A stretch of DNA of 64,000 nucleotides from the NCBI GenBank assembly GCA_964645585.1, contig CAZYAN010000016.1, positions 1 to 64,000 on the forward strand, read 5' to 3'. A model generated the notes under the pieces. The model ran no database searches and was not told where the DNA came from. It saw only the letters and a list, made by a program, of their open reading frames with translations. Within the stretch, counting starts at the first letter, position 1. Each line of letters opens with the position of its first letter. Positions 52,021 to 60,280 of the stretch are shown here, piece by piece. Source of the DNA: DATGSL01 sp964645585. Lineage in GTDB: Bacteria > Verrucomicrobiota > Verrucomicrobiia > Opitutales > T3Sed10-336. The position numbers and the translations under genes are program-made.

Positions 52021-53631
52021 CTACGCCCTCGCGACCTCGACCTCGCGCGCGGAAAGGAGTTCCCGAGCGACAATGCGATCGTCGAAGGGGAGTGCCGCAT
52101 CTCCCACATACTCAAATGCTTCATTTCCTTTCCCCAGTAAGACCACAACATCGCCTTCCGCGGCGGTATCGAGAGCCAAGGCAATTGCCCGGCGCCGGTC
52201 GTTGACAAACACGACGCGCTCCGCATCGCTGACGCCGTCGTACATTTCATTAAAAATTTCACCCAGCGGCTCGTTTCCGGGACTGTCAGAGGTTCCCCAG
52301 GCAAAATCAGCCTCGCACTGAACCGCCCGAACGACAGCTGCCCGCTCGCAGCCGCGCTTGTGAGAGCGTGCCGAATCCCCGTTGCCGCGACAGCCGAAGA
52401 CCACCAGGAGACTGCCCGTGCACAGCTCCCGCGCGGCCCGAAGCGTGTTCCGTGTCGACTCCGGCGAACGCGAGCCGTCGACGAAAATCCGGAATGGCCG
52501 ACGTTCCGCTGGAACTTCCTCCATGCGCCCCGGCACACCCGGAAACGCGACCGCGCGCGGCAGGACCCGCTGCAGATCAAAACCGGACGCCCATGCCGCC
52601 GATACAGCGGCCAGCAGGTTGCTGACCGCAAACGCGCCCAGCTGGCGGATCCGGACCCGCGCCGATCCCTCCGGCCATTCGATCCGAACGACAGCGCCGC
52701 TGTCGCCTTCGAGAATCTCTGTCGCGCGAATCTCCGCGAGACGGCTTCGCCCAAAGGTGACCACGCGAACGTCTTCGGGAACCTCCTGAATCAACCGCAG
52801 CCCGCACGGATCGTCGAGATTCACCACCGCAACCCGCGGGAGCGGACCATTGCCGCCCGTGAGAAAATCCGCTTTCATCCGGTAACAGGCCTCGCGCCCG
52901 CCATACCCGTCGGCGTGCTCTTCACCAAGATTCAAAAAAACGGCCACATCGACCGGCAGACCCGCCAGCCGTTTCATCGCCAGACCGCGCGCGCTCACCT
53001 CCATCACCGCATGCTCGCAGCCGCCCTGCCGCATCTGCGCCAGCATGTTATGCAAATCAAGCGGCTCCGGCGTTGTTCGCCTGGACGGCACCACCCGCGC
53101 ACCAAGATCATATTGCTCGCTGCTGAGCAAACCGACTCGATTCTCCTCGCCTTTCAGAAGGTGATGGAGCCAGTGGGCAACCGTCGTTTTGCCGTGGCTT
53201 CCAGTGATTCCAATCAATGTCGGCCGATCGGTCGCCGCTTCGTAAAACCGGCGGGCAATAACCGCCATCGCATGGCGCACGTCCCGAACCCGGACAACCA
53301 GCGCACGCGGATGTTCGAGGTCGGCCCTTTCAGTGACAACCGCCGCGGCCCCGCGCCCAAACGCTTCGTGAATGGCCTGCGCCTCACTCCCCTGCCGATC
53401 CGGCGACGCAAAATACAAGGCGCCCGGCGTCACGCGGCTGCTGTCGCAGCACAAGGTGACAATCGGCCTGACGAGCAGTCCCGTTGTCGCGACGACGCCC
53501 GCGCCGTCGCAAAGATGCCGGAGGAGAGCATGGCTGCCTTCGTTCCCGGCACGCTTTCGCCGCGAGGTACGTCTTACCCGGCGCTTCGTGTCAGAGATGG
53601 TCAGATTATAGTCCGGTGCGTGCTGAATCAT
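52021..53631 (-). CDS. murE: divergent UDP-N-acetylmuramyl-tripeptide synthetase MurE
   Basis: Up to 536 residues. The P-loop GITGSHGKTTVAHWL, the carbamoyl-lysine site YRMKADFL and position between ftsI and murF identify MurE, which adds the third amino acid of the stem peptide. Several conserved blocks are altered: GEEHADGYGG for the usual SRDHLDYHG, CRGNGDSARSHKRG for CGGDRDRGKR, and SDSPGNEP in place of the DNPR-x-E motif whose Arg selects diaminopimelate. The third-residue specificity is therefore uncertain. ATG at 53631 overlaps ftsI by 26 bp; a later GTG near 53577 is possible. Confidence 0.82.
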   Translation of the reverse strand: MIQHAPDYNLTISDTKRRVRRTSRRKRAGNEGSHALLRHLCDGAGVVATTGLLVRPIVTLCCDSSRVTPGALYFASPDRQGSEAQAIHEAFGRGAAAVVTERADLEHPRALVVRVRDVRHAMAVIARRFYEAATDRPTLIGITGSHGKTTVAHWLHHLLKGEENRVGLLSSEQYDLGARVVPSRRTTPEPLDLHNMLAQMRQGGCEHAVMEVSARGLAMKRLAGLPVDVAVFLNLGEEHADGYGGREACYRMKADFLTGGNGPLPRVAVVNLDDPCGLRLIQEVPEDVRVVTFGRSRLAEIRATEILEGDSGAVVRIEWPEGSARVRIRQLGAFAVSNLLAAVSAAWASGFDLQRVLPRAVAFPGVPGRMEEVPAERRPFRIFVDGSRSPESTRNTLRAARELCTGSLLVVFGCRGNGDSARSHKRGCERAAVVRAVQCEADFAWGTSDSPGNEPLGEIFNEMYDGVSDAERVVFVNDRRRAIALALDTAAEGDVVVLLGKGNEAFEYVGDAALPFDDRIVARELLSAREVEVARA

Positions 53632-55411
53632 AAGAACGTTCCTCGTAGGCTAGATAAGGCTCCGCTTTTCTTTCGACCGGCGGAATCCCCAGGTATTGAA
53701 TCAATTGATCGGCGATCCGCTTGAACGCCGGTGCCGCGACCAGCCCTCCGTACGAATGCGCACCGCTCGGTTCATCGACGATGACAGTAATCACCAGCCT
53801 CGGGTTGGAGGCCGGGAAGAATCCGGAAAAAGATGCGATGTGGTGGCGGTTCGAATACCGCCCGTTGATGATCTTGCGCGTCGTGCCGGTTTTGCCGGCG
53901 ACTTCGTAGCCGGGAATTTCCGCCTGCCGTGCGGTTCCTTCCGGCCCGACCACGTTGACGAGCAGCGCCGCGACGGTGCGGCTCACTTCCTCGGAAACCA
54001 CACGCCAGCGCGGTTCGGGCGCAAACGAAACCACCGTCTGACCAGAGGCGTCAATCGCCCGGCGCACCACCCGCGGTCGCATCAAAACGCCGCGGTTGGC
54101 AATCGCGCCCATTGACGCGTGGATCTGCATCGGCGTGGCGCTGACAGCATGTCCCATCGGCAGCCGCGTGATGGTCAGTCCATCCCAGTCCGCGACCTCG
54201 TGAAGAACCCCCGCGACCTCACCGCCCGTCGGAAAGCCTGTTTCGACGCCGAAACCGAATTGAGCCGCGTAACGGTGCAAGGTTTCCGCCCCCATGAGAA
54301 CACCGAGCTGCGCGACTCCAACGTTGCTCGACTTCGCCACGATCCCGGCGACAGTCAATTCTCGGTATGGTTTGTGATCGTTGGGAAGAGCGGCCCAGCG
54401 ATTGCCAATTTGGATCCGCGAAATCGAGCAGTCGAACACGTCGTGCGGCGTGACCAGACCTTCTTCGAGCGCAGCGGCCACGGGAACGATTTTAAATGTC
54501 GATCCCGGTTCGAGTACATCGGTCAGCGCCCGGTTTCGCTGGTGCGCGATCGGCTCGGTGTTGTACCGGTTAAGATCATACGTCGGGTAATTCGCGAGCG
54601 CGAGAATGTACCCGGTCGACGGTTCGCTGACGAGGATTGACACGCCTTTGGGAGCATGCTCCTCCACCAGGCGCCGGACTTCCTCCTCGACCATGTGCTG
54701 AACAACCAAGTCGAGGGTCAGTTCCACATCGAGGCCGTCCGAAGGCTCGACGACCCGGTCCCGGAATTGAACCAGTTCCCGGCGGCGCCCGTCCCGCTCG
54801 GATTCGAGCCAGCCGTCCTGTCCGCGCAGGTAAAAGTCCATAAACAGCTCAATGCCGGTGACCGGGGTGCTCTCGCGATTGATGTATCCGATCACGTGCG
54901 CGGCCGTTTCGTTGCCCGGATAAAATCGCGTGAATCTCCGGTTCCCGTAAACCCCGTCGATATCGAGGTCCAGGATCTGCTCGTATTCCTGTTCGCTGAG
55001 TCCCTCCGCCAGCTTTCGCCACCGCACGAGCTGAACGTCGCCAGCGTAACCGGACGGACCCGGGCGCGTCCGGGCCAGCATCAATTCCTCGAGCTCGGAG
55101 AGTTCAAGGCCGATGATCTTCGCCAGCGCCGCCCATTTCGGTCTGTCTTCCTCCACGACCAGCTGCGGATCGACGCCAAGAACGACTTCACTGCGGCTCG
55201 TCGCCAAAACGTTTCCGCGGCTGTCGAGGATATTGCCGCGCCGAGCCGGCTGTTCGACAACTTGCCGGCGGTTGTGCTCGATGATCCCCGCGAGTTCCTC
55301 CGCCTCCACCACATGGAGCATGTACAGCCGCGTGCCAATTCCTCCGAAGGCCGCGAAGACGAACAGACAGATCAGGCAAAGCCTGGCACCAGATGTGAAA
55401 GCGGGTCCCAT
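53606..55411 (-). CDS. ftsI: septal penicillin-binding protein (transpeptidase)
   Basis: 601 residues, class B PBP. One N-terminal membrane helix, then the dimerisation domain (PARRGNILDSRGNVLATS) and transpeptidase domain with SxxK in LEPGSTFKIVPV, SxN in VAKSSNVGVAQ and KTG in VAGKTGTTRK. It cross-links septal peptidoglycan with FtsW. No PASTA repeats. It follows the ftsL-like gene by 22 bp. Confidence 0.94.
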   Translation of the reverse strand: MGPAFTSGARLCLICLFVFAAFGGIGTRLYMLHVVEAEELAGIIEHNRRQVVEQPARRGNILDSRGNVLATSRSEVVLGVDPQLVVEEDRPKWAALAKIIGLELSELEELMLARTRPGPSGYAGDVQLVRWRKLAEGLSEQEYEQILDLDIDGVYGNRRFTRFYPGNETAAHVIGYINRESTPVTGIELFMDFYLRGQDGWLESERDGRRRELVQFRDRVVEPSDGLDVELTLDLVVQHMVEEEVRRLVEEHAPKGVSILVSEPSTGYILALANYPTYDLNRYNTEPIAHQRNRALTDVLEPGSTFKIVPVAAALEEGLVTPHDVFDCSISRIQIGNRWAALPNDHKPYRELTVAGIVAKSSNVGVAQLGVLMGAETLHRYAAQFGFGVETGFPTGGEVAGVLHEVADWDGLTITRLPMGHAVSATPMQIHASMGAIANRGVLMRPRVVRRAIDASGQTVVSFAPEPRWRVVSEEVSRTVAALLVNVVGPEGTARQAEIPGYEVAGKTGTTRKIINGRYSNRHHIASFSGFFPASNPRLVITVIVDEPSGAHSYGGLVAAPAFKRIADQLIQYLGIPPVERKAEPYLAYEERSYDSARTGL

Positions 55412-55433
55412 GAATTCAATTGTTCCCAGTCAT

Positions 55434-55826
55434 TCAGTTCCTTGCCGGCTCGTAAAAAGTAAGAGTTCCTTCGCTCTCCGCGGTGACCAGACGGTCCCAC
55501 CGACGCCGCGCGAACTGGATCTGCTCCGTGCTGTCGATCCGCACAACCTGCTCAGGACTCGCCGGCCGCAGACCAAGGTCGAACCGCCGGTTTTGCGCGT
55601 CGAGAAAGGCGGGGCTCATCGCGATCGCAATCTCGCCCGTCAGCCGGCTTTCATGCCGCTCGATCTCGACCAGCCGCCGCTCCATCGCGCGCGCCCGCGT
55701 CGCCGTCTCCGCGATCTGCTGACGAAGCCAGACAGTCACCAGCCCAAATGTCCCAACGAAGAAAACAAAGAGGAACACGAGGACCGCGACCTGGCGGGAA
55801 TAACTTTTTCCGTACGCTCGCTTCAT
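55434..55826 (-). CDS. FtsL-like bitopic division protein
   Basis: 130 residues: basic N-terminus, one membrane helix (VAVLVFLFVFFVGTFGLVTVWL), then a periplasmic heptad-like helix (QIAETATRARAMERRLVEIERHESRLTGEIA) and a short C-terminal region. Topology and location between rsmH and ftsI are those of FtsL, which joins FtsQ and FtsB at the septum; FtsL sequences are too divergent for a motif-based claim. It overlaps rsmH by 4 bp (ATGA). Confidence 0.7.
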   Translation of the reverse strand: MKRAYGKSYSRQVAVLVFLFVFFVGTFGLVTVWLRQQIAETATRARAMERRLVEIERHESRLTGEIAIAMSPAFLDAQNRRFDLGLRPASPEQVVRIDSTEQIQFARRRWDRLVTAESEGTLTFYEPARN

Positions 55827-56752
55827 ACATTCTCCTGTGTATTTAACTTTTTAATACCGCGCAGTTTTGCTGAGCGGCTGCGCGGGTTTTGCGCGACCTC
55901 TGCCTCCGTCGCCCGAATCGGGCGCGAGGTGAGCGGCTCCGCTCGCTTCACCCGCAGTTGCTGCGGGGTCGAATCGCCGGCATCGACCGGCTGCCCGCAG
56001 ACGCTCCGGAAGAACCGCTTCACTAAACGGTCTTCGAGTGAATGAAAGCTGATGACGGCCAGCCGGCCGCCCGGATTGAGTCGCTCCATGGCCTTTGGCA
56101 GCACCCGCTCGATCGACCCAAGCTCGTCATTCACGGCGATCCGAATGCCCTGAAATGTCTTCGTCGCCGGATGCAGTCGGCTTTCGCGCCTCGCCCGAGC
56201 GGTCTTCGCCGAAGCGATCAAATTCGCCAGACTGGCAGTGCGGCTAAGGGCACCTGTCCCTCGCGCATCAAGGATCGCGCGCAGGATCCGACGCCACTCG
56301 CGCTCTTCTCCATACTCACGGATCGCTTGGGCAAGCGCCGCTTCACTCGCGGTTTCCAGCCATTCCGAAGCGGGCATACCGGTGGACGGATCCATCCGCA
56401 TGTCAGCCGGCGCGTCCTGACGGAACGAAAATCCGCGAACCGCTTCGTCGAGTTGAAACGAGGAAACACCGGCGTCGATGAGAATGCCGTCAAAACACTG
56501 CTCCGGCAGTTGATCGATCTGGTCGAAATTGAGCCGGTAAAAATGAAAGCGACCGCTCCATTCCGACTCAAATTCGGCAGCGCGGGCCGCGGCATCGGGG
56601 TCCCGGTCGACGGCAACCACATTCGCTCCCGCTTCCAAAAGGAGCCGCGTATGGCCGCCGCCGCCGAAGGTGCAGTCGAGCATCCACTCGCCCGGCCGGG
56701 GAGCCAGGAGAGAAACAACCTCGTCCGCAAGGACCGGCAGGTGACCGTTCAT
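55823..56752 (-). CDS. rsmH: 16S rRNA (cytosine(1402)-N4)-methyltransferase
   Basis: 309 residues from ATG at 56752. HLPVLADEVVSLLAPRPGEWMLDCTFGGGGHTRLLLE, DAGVSSFQLDEAVRGFSFRQDAPADMRMD, RIAVNDELGSIERVLP and LAVISFHSLEDRLVKRFF are the RsmH/MraW motifs. The upstream in-frame extension is not conserved in character. Confidence 0.95.
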   Translation of the reverse strand: MNGHLPVLADEVVSLLAPRPGEWMLDCTFGGGGHTRLLLEAGANVVAVDRDPDAAARAAEFESEWSGRFHFYRLNFDQIDQLPEQCFDGILIDAGVSSFQLDEAVRGFSFRQDAPADMRMDPSTGMPASEWLETASEAALAQAIREYGEEREWRRILRAILDARGTGALSRTASLANLIASAKTARARRESRLHPATKTFQGIRIAVNDELGSIERVLPKAMERLNPGGRLAVISFHSLEDRLVKRFFRSVCGQPVDAGDSTPQQLRVKRAEPLTSRPIRATEAEVAQNPRSRSAKLRGIKKLNTQENV

Positions 56753-56870
56753 GGGCAGTTTGCGTTCTCCAGGCGCACGCCGGCCGCTGCACCACCAGCC
56801 GCGGCTCCAGCGAGCCGCGGCCGGTGGCGTGAAACGGACCTTGTGCTGTCTGGTGAATGCCACCATCGAC
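56753..56870. other. gap between the small ORF and rsmH
   Basis: These 118 bases, with the small ORF and the 71 bases before it, make up a 414-bp mraZ-rsmH interval. Nothing further is supported in this part; it contains AGCCGCGGCTGG-like palindromic GC runs near 56800-56822 that may fold. Confidence 0.3.
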
Positions 56871-57095
56871 TCATCTCCGAACGAAACGGGCCACAAGGCC
56901 GAGAACGCTTACGCGTCGCGGCCGGTCCCTTCCGGTGTCCAGCCACGCTGCGCGCCGCCTCGCCGCCTGACGCAGCACCAGCGAATCGTCGAAACGCGAC
57001 CGCGTGACCGGCGCCGGCAGTTCCCACTCGGAATAGTGTCGAACCCGGCCTGTTGCGAGGGCGCCGGAGGAGAACAGCATCTTGGTGAGTTTCAT
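56871..57095 (-). CDS. 74-residue ORF between mraZ and rsmH
   Basis: ATG at 57095 begins MKLTKMLFSSGALATGRVRH and continues YSEWELPAPVTRSRFDDSLV, ending very Arg-rich (GRDRPRRVSVLGLVARFVRR). No domain is recognised. The position inside the dcw operon and the neighbour-like codon use make it plausible, but no strong ribosome binding site is visible and it may be chance. Confidence 0.35.
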   Translation of the reverse strand: MKLTKMLFSSGALATGRVRHYSEWELPAPVTRSRFDDSLVLRQAARRRAAWLDTGRDRPRRVSVLGLVARFVRR

Positions 57096-57113
57096 GGCAG
57101 TGGCTTCTGTTGG

Positions 57114-57151
57114 TTTGTCGTTTGTCGTTTGTCGTCGTTTGTTGTCGTTTG
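57114..57151. repeat. TTTGTCG tandem repeat between mraZ and the small ORF
   Basis: On the plus strand TTTGTCG occurs three times in direct tandem (57114-57134), then TCG, TTTGTTG, TCG and TTTG, giving an imperfect 7/10-base array. On the transcribed strand this is an A/C-rich CGACAAA run, probably unstructured RNA. Confidence 0.75.
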
Positions 57152-57166
57152 CGCACGGAAGGCGCA

Positions 57167-57619
57167 TCAAAAATCGAGGCGTCGCATGAGTTCTCCGAAC
57201 GAGTCGCCCGAGGTCCGCTCGTTCATCCGTTGCCACCCTTCCGGGCTCCAGATGGAAAATCGCGTCATCGTGCCGACCATCACCGCCTCCTTCGTGATCC
57301 CGGCGTGCGCGACCAAACCCGGGTCGAGGTTGATCCGGCCCTGTTTGTCACATCCGAAGGAATGCGCGTCGGCGAAAAACCGGTGGAGAAAATCCTGCGC
57401 GTCCCGATCACCCATCTTCGTCTGTGACACTCTCTCAAAAAGAAGGTCCTTCTCCGCCGGCGGCAGCACCGAGATGTAACCCTCCGGATGAGGAAGCCCC
57501 AGGTACACATCGCCTTCATCGCCCGCAAAGCGCCATTTGGACGGAATCGTGAGCCGATTTTTCGCGTCCAGATTGTGCCGGAAGAGACCGACATAAATGG
57601 CCTTGGAAGAAGGATGCAT
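57167..57619 (-). CDS. mraZ: division/cell wall cluster transcriptional repressor MraZ
   Basis: 150 residues from ATG at 57619. The two SpoVT/AbrB-like halves are visible: YVGLFRHNLDAKNRLTIPSKWR and SFGCDKQGRINLDPGLVAHAGI (D-x-K/Q-x-R-x-x-x-P/L pattern). MraZ binds TGGGN repeats in its own promoter and controls the dcw operon. Matching repeats lie upstream at 57652-57697. First gene of the cluster. Confidence 0.92.
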   Translation of the reverse strand: MHPSSKAIYVGLFRHNLDAKNRLTIPSKWRFAGDEGDVYLGLPHPEGYISVLPPAEKDLLFERVSQTKMGDRDAQDFLHRFFADAHSFGCDKQGRINLDPGLVAHAGITKEAVMVGTMTRFSIWSPEGWQRMNERTSGDSFGELMRRLDF

Positions 57620-57651
57620 GAGGGAAAATGGACGTGGGCGATCCGAATTTC

Positions 57652-57697
57652 CCCCACAACACCACATTTTGCCCCACTTCGTCAAGCTTTTGCCCCA
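57652..57697 (-). promoter_or_regulatory. candidate MraZ operator: TGGGG direct repeats
   Basis: On the minus strand, 33-78 bases before the mraZ start, TGGGG occurs at 57697-57693, 57676-57672 and 57656-57652, within three copies of GTGGGG(C/G)AAA. Spacings are 21 and 20 bp. Between the last two a degenerate TGTGG falls exactly midway, giving TGGGG-N5-TGTGG-N5-TGGGG, the known MraZ-box spacing. Confidence 0.6.
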
Positions 57698-57759
57698 CCA
57701 CGCTCGGCGATTTTTCTTTTTAATGGTGCTTTTACGGTTCTTCCGACCTAAAGAGAGGC

Positions 57760-58575
57760 ATGGCGGCAGAGAAGCGGGCAAAGAAGATTCGTTTGGACGA
57801 ACTCCTGACGGAGCACGGCCTCGCCACTTCGCGCTCTCAGGCTAAAGCTCTGATACTGAGCGGGAAAATTCGCCTGGGAACGGCGGTTCTCGACAAACCG
57901 GGGAAGCTTGTCGCCGCGGACGCGCCGATCGAAGTACTCCAGCCGCCGCGTTTTGTGGGGCGCGGAGGCGAAAAACTGGAGCGGGCGCTCGAGGCGTTCG
58001 CCATCTCTTGCCGCGGTCTCCACGTGCTTGATGTCGGCGCTTCGACCGGTGGTTTTACCGATTGCGCGCTTCAGCACGGCGCGGCGTCCGCGACGTGCGT
58101 CGACGTCGGCCGCGGGCAGCTGCACGAGAAACTTCGCTCCGATCCTCGCGTGACCAATCTGGAGAAAGTAAACGCCCGGCATTTGAAACCAGGAGATCTG
58201 CCGCTCGCGACCTACGATCTCATTGTGATCGACGTCTCCTTTATCTCCCTTCGCCTCATTCTCCCGGCCGTTTGGCCCTTCCTCTCTCCAAGCGGGCACC
58301 TCGTCGCCCTTATCAAACCGCAGTTTGAAGCCGAAAAGAAAGAGGTCGACCGAGGCGGCGGCGTCATCCGCGATGAGGCAATCCACCAGCGTGTCGTCGC
58401 TGAAATCATGGATTTCGCCCGCCAATCCCTGCCGGACGCCACCCTCCTCGGAACCGTGCCGTCACCGATCCAGGGCGGCGACGGCAACCGCGAGTTCCTC
58501 CTGGGCGTCCAAAAGCATCCGCGATCCGCGACCGCGGACAGCCAGGAACGCCATCCAGAAGCTCCCGGCAGTTGA
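57760..58575 (+). CDS. tlyA: TlyA-family rRNA 2'-O-methyltransferase
   Basis: 271 residues. An N-terminal S4 RNA-binding domain (IRLDELLTEHGLATSRSQAKALILSGKI) is followed by an FtsJ-like AdoMet fold: FVGRGGEKLERALEAF, VLDVGASTGGFTDCALQHGA, VIDVSFISLRLILP and LIKPQFEAEKKEVDRGGGVIRD. TlyA methylates C1409 of 16S and C1920 of 23S rRNA; some members were described as hemolysins. It is divergent from mraZ, sharing a 140-bp intergenic region. Confidence 0.92.
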   Translation: MAAEKRAKKIRLDELLTEHGLATSRSQAKALILSGKIRLGTAVLDKPGKLVAADAPIEVLQPPRFVGRGGEKLERALEAFAISCRGLHVLDVGASTGGFTDCALQHGAASATCVDVGRGQLHEKLRSDPRVTNLEKVNARHLKPGDLPLATYDLIVIDVSFISLRLILPAVWPFLSPSGHLVALIKPQFEAEKKEVDRGGGVIRDEAIHQRVVAEIMDFARQSLPDATLLGTVPSPIQGGDGNREFLLGVQKHPRSATADSQERHPEAPGS

Positions 58576-58695
58576 CTAGTCAGCGAAACACCAGCAATTT
58601 TAGGTTCGCCTTTTCATATCGTCTGACCCACAAACCAACGCGACGAAAGCCGCGTCCCTGAAATCTTTTCTCCCTGTAATAGGCAGCTTCACGAG

Positions 58696-59391
58696 ATGAA
58701 CGGTACAGAATCGAAGAAAAAGGACCGAAACGGGAAAGCGCGGATCTTTCTCGTCGATGATCACCCTCTCATGAGACAGGGGGTTGCCCAGCTGATTAAC
58801 AAGCAACCTGATATGGAAGTGTGCGGCGAGGCCGAGGATGCCCCTTCCGCCCTGAAGGGAATTGAAGCCGCAAAACCCGATGCAGCCATTATCGACATAT
58901 CGCTTCGGGGAACTAACGGGATCGAATTGATCAAAAACCTCCGGTCGATTTGCAAGTTTCTGCCTATCCTCGTCCTCTCGATGCACGACGAGACAATTTA
59001 TGCCCAGCGCGTCCTCCGGGCCGGAGCGCTCGGCTATGTTATGAAGCAGGAAGCATCCGATAAAGTTGTCCTCGCGCTCCGCAAGATCATGAGCGGGGAA
59101 ATTTACGTCAACGAACAGGTAGGCAGCCAGATGCTGCATCAGGCGCTGACGGGCCGCGGCAAGCCGAACGCCTCACCCATCGACCGGCTCAGCGATCGCG
59201 AGCTGGAAGTCATCGAAGCGATCGGCCAGGGAAAACCGACTCGTCAAATCGCGAAAGAACTCAATGTCAGCGTGAAAACGATCGAATCCCACCGGGCGCA
59301 CATCAAGGACAAGATCGGCCTCAAAAATGCGAGTGAGCTGGTCAAGTTTTCAGTTCAATGGGTGGAGAGCGAGATGAGCCGCTCTTTCTGA
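58696..59391 (+). CDS. NarL/LuxR-type response regulator (paralogue 1)
   Basis: 231 residues. Receiver domain RIFLVDDHPLMRQGVAQLI with the acidic pair, phospho-acceptor Asp in AIIDISLRG, Thr/Ser site LVLSMHD and Lys in YVMKQEA. The C-terminal LuxR-type HTH is LSDRELEVIEAIGQGKPTRQIAKELNVSVKTIESHRAHIKDKIGL. It presumably dimerises and binds DNA on phosphorylation by a kinase encoded elsewhere. A close paralogue follows 199 bp downstream. Confidence 0.92.
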   Translation: MNGTESKKKDRNGKARIFLVDDHPLMRQGVAQLINKQPDMEVCGEAEDAPSALKGIEAAKPDAAIIDISLRGTNGIELIKNLRSICKFLPILVLSMHDETIYAQRVLRAGALGYVMKQEASDKVVLALRKIMSGEIYVNEQVGSQMLHQALTGRGKPNASPIDRLSDRELEVIEAIGQGKPTRQIAKELNVSVKTIESHRAHIKDKIGLKNASELVKFSVQWVESEMSRSF

Positions 59392-59541
59392 TCCGTCGGC
59401 TTTCCGGTTCCCCTTATTTTCAGGATCTTTTCTAGGTCTTTGCTCGACCAGCGCATAAGGGAAGCTCCTGATTGTGCCCTGTTCTCATCAAAGCTATTGT
59501 ATTCAGGCAGCCGCAAGGCTTCCTCCCGATTTTTGATGAAT

Positions 59542-59564
59542 CCCCTCCTTCCTCCGAGGAGGGG
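59542..59564 (+). terminator. GC-rich hairpin before the second response regulator
   Basis: CCCCTCC (59542-59548) and GGAGGGG (59558-59564) form a 7-bp stem with a 9-nt loop, 27 bases before the ATG at 59591. No T tract follows. It could slow translation or act as a weak terminator of the first regulator gene; function unproven. Confidence 0.3.
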
Positions 59565-59590
59565 TGAGTAGAGCTTGCAACCACCCGATT

Positions 59591-60280
59591 ATGAAAGAAG
59601 GCAACAACGCCGTTCAAAAGAAGCATTCTATTTTCCTGGTCGACGACCATCCCTTGATGCGGCAGGGACTGACGCAATTAATTAACAGCGAGCCGGATCT
59701 CGCTGTGTGCGGCGAAGCCGAAGACGCACCGCGTGCCCTTAAAGGGATTTCCACAAGGAACCCCGAGCTCGTCATCGTCGATATTTCTCTTCAAGGAAAC
59801 AATGGTATCGAACTGACGAAGAGTATCAAAGCGTTATATAAAGATCTGCGGATCATGGTACTGTCGATGCACGACGAACATATATACGCGCAGCGTGTTC
59901 TTCGTGCCGGGGCGAACGCATACGTGATGAAACAAGAATCGCCCGAACGCGTAATTGAAGCGATCCGCCGGACGCTCAACGGCGACATCTACGTCAGTGA
60001 AAAGGTCGGTGCTCAAATCCTCCACCAGATTGTCAATGGTCGGGGCGCCACCGGCTCCCCCATTGACCAGCTCAGCGATCGCGAGCTCGAGATCATTCAA
60101 TTGATCGGCGAAGGCAAAGCGACCCGCGAGATCGCCGCCAGCCTGAATGTCAGCGTCAAGACCGTTGAATCCCACCGTGCGCACATCAAGGAGAAGCTCA
60201 ACCTGAAGAACGCCACCGAACTGGTCCAGTACTGCGTCCAATGGGTCGAGCAGGAAAACGCCATGGGTTCAAGTCGCTGA
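59591..60280 (+). CDS. NarL/LuxR-type response regulator (paralogue 2)
   Basis: 229 residues from ATG at 59591. SIFLVDDHPLMRQGLTQLI, VIVDISLQG, MVLSMHDEH and YVMKQES give an intact receiver, and LSDRELEIIQLIGEGKATREIAASLNVSVKTVESHRAHIKEKL the HTH. It is alike along its whole length to the protein encoded just upstream, so the pair arose by tandem duplication. Recognition helices are nearly identical, which suggests shared or overlapping targets. Confidence 0.92.
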   Translation: MKEGNNAVQKKHSIFLVDDHPLMRQGLTQLINSEPDLAVCGEAEDAPRALKGISTRNPELVIVDISLQGNNGIELTKSIKALYKDLRIMVLSMHDEHIYAQRVLRAGANAYVMKQESPERVIEAIRRTLNGDIYVSEKVGAQILHQIVNGRGATGSPIDQLSDRELEIIQLIGEGKATREIAASLNVSVKTVESHRAHIKEKLNLKNATELVQYCVQWVEQENAMGSSR

